Source: an uncultured Litoreibacter sp.
Lineage (GTDB): Bacteria > Pseudomonadota > Alphaproteobacteria > Rhodobacterales > Rhodobacteraceae
DNA: 64,000 bases
Assembly (NCBI RefSeq): GCF_947487515.1
Contig: NZ_CANKWO010000001.1
Span: 62,001-126,000 of the forward strand
Reading direction: 5' to 3'
In this document: positions 62,318 through 64,000 of the stretch, piece after piece
Layout of the letters: every line of letters starts with the position of its first letter
Numbering within the stretch: position 1 is the first letter of the stretch
Notes under the pieces: generated by a model
Seen by the model: the letters and a program-made list of their open reading frames with translations, nothing else
What the model was told of the DNA's origin: nothing
Databases searched by the model: none
Program-made: the position numbers and the translations under genes

Positions 62318-62778
62318 TTTCTAGGGTTTTGACGGGGGGCGTAAAGGAAGCCGCAGATGCCGCCGTGGATGTGGCGGAAGTTTTCCGCCCGAATGCAACA
62401 CGCCAAATGGAGCTGAACCACGACGCATACACAGCAGCCCTGACGCAACACGGAGCAGAGTTTCAATACGCCAAAGAAGGGGTATTTGATCAAGTGCTGA
62501 ACGGGTTTAACCGCTTGCCGCGCCCGTTGCTGGCATTAGGTACATTGGGCCTTTTTGTGTTTGCGATGGTTGATCCCATCGCTTTTTCCGAGCGTATGCA
62601 GGGGCTTACCTATGTTCCAGAACCCTTGTGGTGGTTGTTGGGGGCAATCGTGAGCTTTTATTTCGGCGCACGGGAATTGCATTACAAACGAGTAACCCCA
62701 AGAAAGCCCAGACGAAGTCCCACTGGCCGTAGCAGCAATCGCGCCTTGGACGCGTGGCGCGCTGAAAGAGGTGGATAA
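62308..62778 (+). CDS. Holin family protein (3TM type)
   Basis: Protein of 156 residues. An N-terminal soluble helical part (about 1-65, many Asp/Glu) is followed by two or three hydrophobic segments (PLLALGTLGLFVFAMV at about 72-88 and LWWLLGAIVSFYFGARELHY at about 110-130) and a basic tail. The pattern DVFRPNATRQMELNHDAYTAALTQ-like (starting AEVFRPNATRQMELN) with the C-terminal GARELHY is that of the 3TM holin family of alphaproteobacteria. It should form membrane lesions that let the muramidase reach the wall. It overlaps the muramidase gene and forms a two-gene lysis cassette. Confidence 0.85.
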   Translation: MGLISRVLTGGVKEAADAAVDVAEVFRPNATRQMELNHDAYTAALTQHGAEFQYAKEGVFDQVLNGFNRLPRPLLALGTLGLFVFAMVDPIAFSERMQGLTYVPEPLWWLLGAIVSFYFGARELHYKRVTPRKPRRSPTGRSSNRALDAWRAERGG

Positions 62779-62861
62779 AATTTGAAATGACGGTGCGTTT
62801 CGCTTTTCTAAACTGATTGGTTCGTTATCCTACGCGCAGCAATCGATTTGGAGAATTCCGC

Positions 62862-63638
62862 ATGCAATATGAAACCCTTCGCCTGAGTGTCAGCAACAAC
62901 GTCGCAATCATTGAATTTACCCGTGATGAGGTGATGAACGCGCTGAACACTCAGATGCGCGCAGAAATATTGCACGCGGTTAAGGACGCCGAGAACCGTG
63001 CGCGCGTTTTGGTTTTGACGGGCAAGGGGCGGGCGTTTTGCTCTGGTCAGGATCTAGGGGACCGCACGACCGTGGCCTCGACCGATCTGGAGCGGACGTT
63101 GCGCGAAGAATACGTGCCGATGTTGATGGCCATTTACAACTGCCGAATCCCCACGATTTCTGCGGTGAATGGACCTGCGGCGGGGGCGGGGGCTAATCTG
63201 GCGCTGGCCGCGGATGTCGTGGTGGCCAAGAAGTCCGCCGTGTTTTTGCAGGCGTTTACGCGTATTGGCTTAATACCCGACGCGGGCGGCAGTTACTTCC
63301 TGCCGCGTCAAATGGGGATGGCCAAGGCAATGGGGGCGGCGTTGTTCGCTGAGCCAATGACCGCGGATCAAGCAAGCTCCGCTGGTATGATCTGGGAAGC
63401 CATACCAGATGACGAATTCGACCAGCATTGGAAGGATCGCGCGGCCTATCTGGCCAATGGCCCGACAGAGGCCTATGCGCGGGTCAAGAAAATCATCCGC
63501 GCCAGTTTTGACAATGACCTTGAGAAGCAGCTTTTGTTGGAAGCCAAGCTGCAAGGCGAATGCGGCAAAACCCATGATTTCCGTGAAGGGGTGATGGCCT
63601 TTTTGGACAAGCGCGCTGCAAACTACGAGGGGCGCTAA
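62862..63638 (+). CDS. Enoyl-CoA hydratase/isomerase (PaaG-like)
   Basis: Protein of 258 residues of the crotonase fold. Oxyanion-hole sequences are GKGRAFCSGQDLGDR (about 60-74) and AVNGPAAGAGANLALAADVV (about 101-120); RIGLIPDAGGSYFLPRQMG near 140-158 is like PaaG, the epoxyphenylacetyl-CoA isomerase of phenylacetate degradation. Since no other paa gene is adjacent, exact substrate is uncertain. ATG at 62862 gives the family start MQYETLRL; the upstream GTG/TTG extension was rejected. Confidence 0.88.
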   Translation: MQYETLRLSVSNNVAIIEFTRDEVMNALNTQMRAEILHAVKDAENRARVLVLTGKGRAFCSGQDLGDRTTVASTDLERTLREEYVPMLMAIYNCRIPTISAVNGPAAGAGANLALAADVVVAKKSAVFLQAFTRIGLIPDAGGSYFLPRQMGMAKAMGAALFAEPMTADQASSAGMIWEAIPDDEFDQHWKDRAAYLANGPTEAYARVKKIIRASFDNDLEKQLLLEAKLQGECGKTHDFREGVMAFLDKRAANYEGR

Positions 63639-63660
63639 GGCGGGGTGCGCAGCTGTCCTG

Positions 63661-63695
63661 AAAAGAAAAAGGCCACCCGCTTTGGGGTGGCCTTT
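63661..63695. terminator. Bidirectional terminator between the hydratase gene and gltA
   Basis: AAAGGCCACCC and GGGTGGCCTTT form an 11-pair stem; the minus strand continues TTTTTCTTTT and the plus strand CTTTG. It ends gltA (stop at 63701) and probably also the hydratase transcript. Confidence 0.9.
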
Positions 63696-63700
63696 CTTTG

Positions 63701-64000
63701 TTAGCGCTTTTCGATGTCCACATAGTCGCGGGCGGTTTCGCCTTTGTAGAGTTGGCGAGGGCGGCCGATCTTCAGCTTGGGGTCTGAAATCTGCTCTTTC
63801 CACTGCGAAATCCACCCAACCGTCCGTGCCAACGCAAAGATTGGCGTGAACATAGATGTTGGGAAGCCCATCGCTTCCAAGATGATGCCGGAATAGAAAT
63901 CGACATTCGGGAACAGCTTCTTTTCCGCGAAATACGGGTCAGCCAAGGCCTGTTTTTCCAGCTCCATTGCAACTTGCAACAGCGGATTGTCTTCAACGCC
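63701..64000 (-). CDS. gltA: Citrate synthase, C-terminal part (5' end outside window)
   Basis: The frame stays open to the window edge and gives the last 99 residues of type II citrate synthase. [57 protein letters not shown] (last Asp/Arg active-site region) and the closing [17 protein letters not shown] are typical of GltA. It joins acetyl-CoA and oxaloacetate in the TCA cycle. Confidence 0.95.
   Translation of the reverse strand, partial: GVEDNPLLQVAMELEKQALADPYFAEKKLFPNVDFYSGIILEAMGFPTSMFTPIFALARTVGWISQWKEQISDPKLKIGRPRQLYKGETARDYVDIEKR

Noticed and set aside
61706-62778. Prophage remnant
   Set aside because: Only a muramidase and a holin are present, both intact, flanked by house-keeping genes on each side; no structural, replication or integrase gene. 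A domesticated lysis cassette fits better.

Overview
The window is a gene-dense, GC-rich piece of an alphaproteobacterial chromosome, most likely Rhodobacterales of the Roseobacter type. Four things point that way: a SUF operon with extra membrane genes in it, a ChpT histidine phosphotransferase, an IalB-family protein and fused oligopeptide-type ABC ATPases, and a muramidase plus holin pair of the kind linked to gene transfer agent (GTA) release. It is mostly core chromosome. No insertion sequence, integrase, prophage block or CRISPR array is visible.

Layout. 1-6.8 kb: Fe-S cluster assembly (sufB end, sufC, sufD, sufS) interleaved with five small membrane protein genes. 6.8-8.8 kb: a tRNA-Arg(CCG) followed by a visibly AT-richer islet with one unrecognised gene carrying a HEPN-like RNxxxH motif. 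8.8-11.3 kb: divergent cell-wall genes (M15/DUF882 peptidase, L,D-transpeptidase) sharing a region with an FNR-type box. 11.4-14 kb: lpxD with a dedicated acyl carrier protein and a ketoacyl synthase. 14-15.8 kb: an ECF sigma/anti-sigma pair divergent from a DUF4399 gene. 15.8-28 kb: single genes of metabolism and regulation (GlxA-type regulator, class II DAHP synthase, PAS protein, yicC, gmk, gamma carbonic anhydrase, chpT, DUF3553, ornithine-lipid genes olsB/olsA, thiE-like, trmJ-like, ctaA, M32 carboxypeptidase).

28-36.3 kb: a minus-strand peptide ABC transporter operon (binding protein, two permeases, fused double ATPase) ending in a membrane-anchored SUKH/SMI1-KNR4 protein, with an AraC regulator upstream. 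36.4-49.6 kb: miaA, then the conserved envelope cluster pyrH-frr-uppS-cdsA-dxr-rseP-(41-aa membrane peptide)-bamA-skp-fabZ-lpxA-lpxI-lpxB. lpxD is missing from its usual slot between skp and fabZ and sits 33 kb away. 49.6-64 kb: glnE, ialB, a 424-bp intergenic region with two minus-strand terminators and candidate small RNA or mini-ORFs, a HerA-like ATPase, mazG, an M20 amidohydrolase, flavin reductase, agmatinase, a 31-aa ORF, murI, argC, ccmE, GH108 muramidase, holin, an enoyl-CoA hydratase/isomerase and the end of gltA.

Recurring themes are envelope biogenesis (lipid A, outer membrane proteins, peptidoglycan, ornithine lipid) and very tight packing. Four convergent gene pairs overlap by exactly four bases through shared stop codons. 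No complete new defence or mobile system is visible. The best leads are the HEPN-like gene beside the tRNA, the 53.5-53.9 kb small-RNA region, the chpT/DUF3553 divergent start with a CtrA-like site, and the stand-alone muramidase-holin cassette.
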